From Casp-actino8 sp964614655 (GTDB lineage Bacteria > Actinomycetota > Acidimicrobiia > Acidimicrobiales > Ilumatobacteraceae): 17,333 nucleotides of DNA. This document shows positions 16,010-17,333 of the stretch, in pieces. Every line of letters starts with the position of its first letter. Position 1 is the first letter of the stretch. The DNA is taken from positions 1-17,333 of the forward strand of contig CAZTPF010000039.1 in assembly GCA_964614655.1 (NCBI GenBank), written 5' to 3'. A program made the translations under genes and the position numbers. Under the pieces are notes generated by a model. The model was given only the letters and a program-made list of their open reading frames with translations. It had not been told where the DNA came from and searched no databases.

Positions 16010-17333
16010 TGTCGCTTCTCGCCGCCGGAGGGGGAGAGGTTCTCTCCTTTCCGATCCTGACCTCACTGGTCCTGGTGCCGTTGATCGGTGCCGTGGCCAC
16101 GTTGTTCACGAGTGCTCGCCGACCCGAGGTCACCAAGTTGGTCGCGGTGTTCTCGTCGGTGGTCACCGGAGGTATGAGCCTCTGGTTGCTGGCGTCGTTC
16201 GAGACTGGTGACGCTGGATTCCAGTTCGTGTCGAAGCACGAATGGATCCAGTCGTGGGGGATCGGCTGGCATCTCGGTGTCGACGGAATCTCATTGTTCC
16301 TCGTCGTTCTCACCGGAGTCCTCTTTCCGCTCGCCATCGTCGGGTGCGATCCCCATCACGACGAGAAGCCGTATCTGGCCTGGATCCTCATGCTCGAAGC
16401 CGGAGTGATGGGCTCGTTCCTCAGCCTCGATCTCGTCCTCTTCTTCTTGTTCTTCGAGATCGTTCTCGTGCCGATGTATTTCCTCATCGGCCGGTGGGGC
16501 TACGACCAGCGCGTGTACGCCGCCACCAAGTTCTTCCTCTACACGATGGTCGGTTCGGCGCTCATGCTGGTCGGCATCGTCACCACGGCTCTGTTGGCCT
16601 CCGACCAAATCGGTCGGGTGACGTTCGATCTCGTCGAGATCGCCGAAGGCGCGAACTTCGCCGCCAGCACCGGACGTTGGTTGTTCTTCGCCTTCGCCAT
16701 CGCCTTCGCCGTGAAGGTTCCGCTCTTCCCGTTGCACACGTGGCTTCCCGACGCCCACACTCAGGCGCCGACCGCTGGTTCGGTGATCCTGGCCGGTGTG
16801 CTCCTGAAGCTGGGCACCTACGGCCTCGTGCGTTTCGGGGTGTACCTCTTCCCCGAGGCCGCCGTCTGGAGTCGCGAAATCTTCCTCACGTTGGCGGTGA
16901 TCGGCATCCTGTGGGGCGCGATCGCCGCCACGATGCAGACCGACTTGAAGCGATTGGTGGCTTATTCGTCGGTGGCTCACCTCGGCTTCATCGTCCTTGG
17001 CACCTTCGCCTTCACGACCGAGGCGATTTCGGGTGGTGTCCTGCAGATGGTGAACCACGGTGTGTCGACCGGTGCACTCTTCCTTCTCGTCGGCATGATC
17101 TACGAACGACGACACACCCGTCAGATCGCCGAACTGAAGGGCCTGCAGAAGGTCGCTCCGATCTTCGCCGCCGCCTTCATGGTGGTCATGCTCTCGAGCA
17201 TCGGTGTTCCCGGACTCAACGGTTTCGTCGGCGAATTCCTCGTCCTGATCGGCAGCTTCTCGACCGCCCGTTGGTGGGTGGTGATCGGCGCCACCGGCGT
17301 GATCCTCGCCGCGCTCTATCTGCTCTGGGCCTA
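16009..17333 (+). CDS. nuoM: NADH-quinone oxidoreductase subunit M (3' end outside window)
   Basis: NuoM is the second antiporter-like pumping subunit. The frame is open from ATG 16009 to the window edge, giving 441 residues of an expected 500 or so. Pump residues are Glu150 in EIVLVPMYFLIGRWG, Lys236 in AVKVPLFPLHTWLPDAH, Lys268 in GVLLKLGTYGL and Glu409 in NGFVGEFLVL. They match E. coli NuoM Glu144, Lys234, Lys265 and Glu407. The helix-breaking motif QTDLKRLVAYSSVAHLGF is at 310-327 and HGVSTGALFLLVG at 350-362. The ATG shares one base with the nuoL stop (TGATG), and GAGGGG at 15993-15998 serves as a ribosome site. The gene is simply cut by the window, not broken; nuoN should follow. Confidence 0.96.

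Overview
The window looks like a core respiratory chromosome segment of a high-GC bacterium, most likely an actinomycete outside the classical Mycobacterium/Streptomyces group (Acidimicrobiia-like). That placement is an inference from the split b6f-like cytochrome b, the style of the Nuo subunits, GTG starts and the GC-rich codon use; no rRNA or other taxonomic marker is present. All genes lie on the + strand and there is almost no intergenic DNA. A run of 100 N (9914-10013) shows that this is a scaffold from a draft assembly.

Region 1 (1-4596) encodes a quinol:cytochrome c oxidoreductase of the split, b6f-like kind. In order it holds the end of a 2[4Fe-4S] ferredoxin-like protein, a cytochrome b6-like subunit, a subunit IV-like protein with an unusual N-terminal extension, a Rieske Fe-S protein, a membrane-anchored diheme cytochrome c that takes the place of cytochrome f/c1, and an unrecognised three-helix membrane protein. 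The b6-like subunit keeps the cysteine that in cytochrome b6 carries the extra heme cn (ci).

Region 2 (4600-17333) is a canonical complex I operon in the order nuoA-B-C-D-E-F-G-H-I-J-K-L-M. nuoM is cut by the window end and nuoN is presumably just beyond. The nuoEFG genes show that this is the NADH-oxidising form. nuoG is interrupted by the assembly gap, which hides roughly 200 residues including the N4 and N7 cluster regions.

Together the genes describe NADH -> complex I -> (mena)quinone -> b6/Rieske complex -> diheme cytochrome c, encoded as what appears to be one transcription unit: only 3 bases separate the last bc-region gene from nuoA, and most junctions overlap by 1 or 4 bases. No promoter, terminator, tRNA, mobile element or CRISPR array could be supported. 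The items most worth a second look are the ferredoxin/b6-like/unknown-protein set, the APWY quinol-site motif, an insertion in NuoF beside its Fe-S cluster N3, and a 12-bp perfect inverted repeat inside nuoG.
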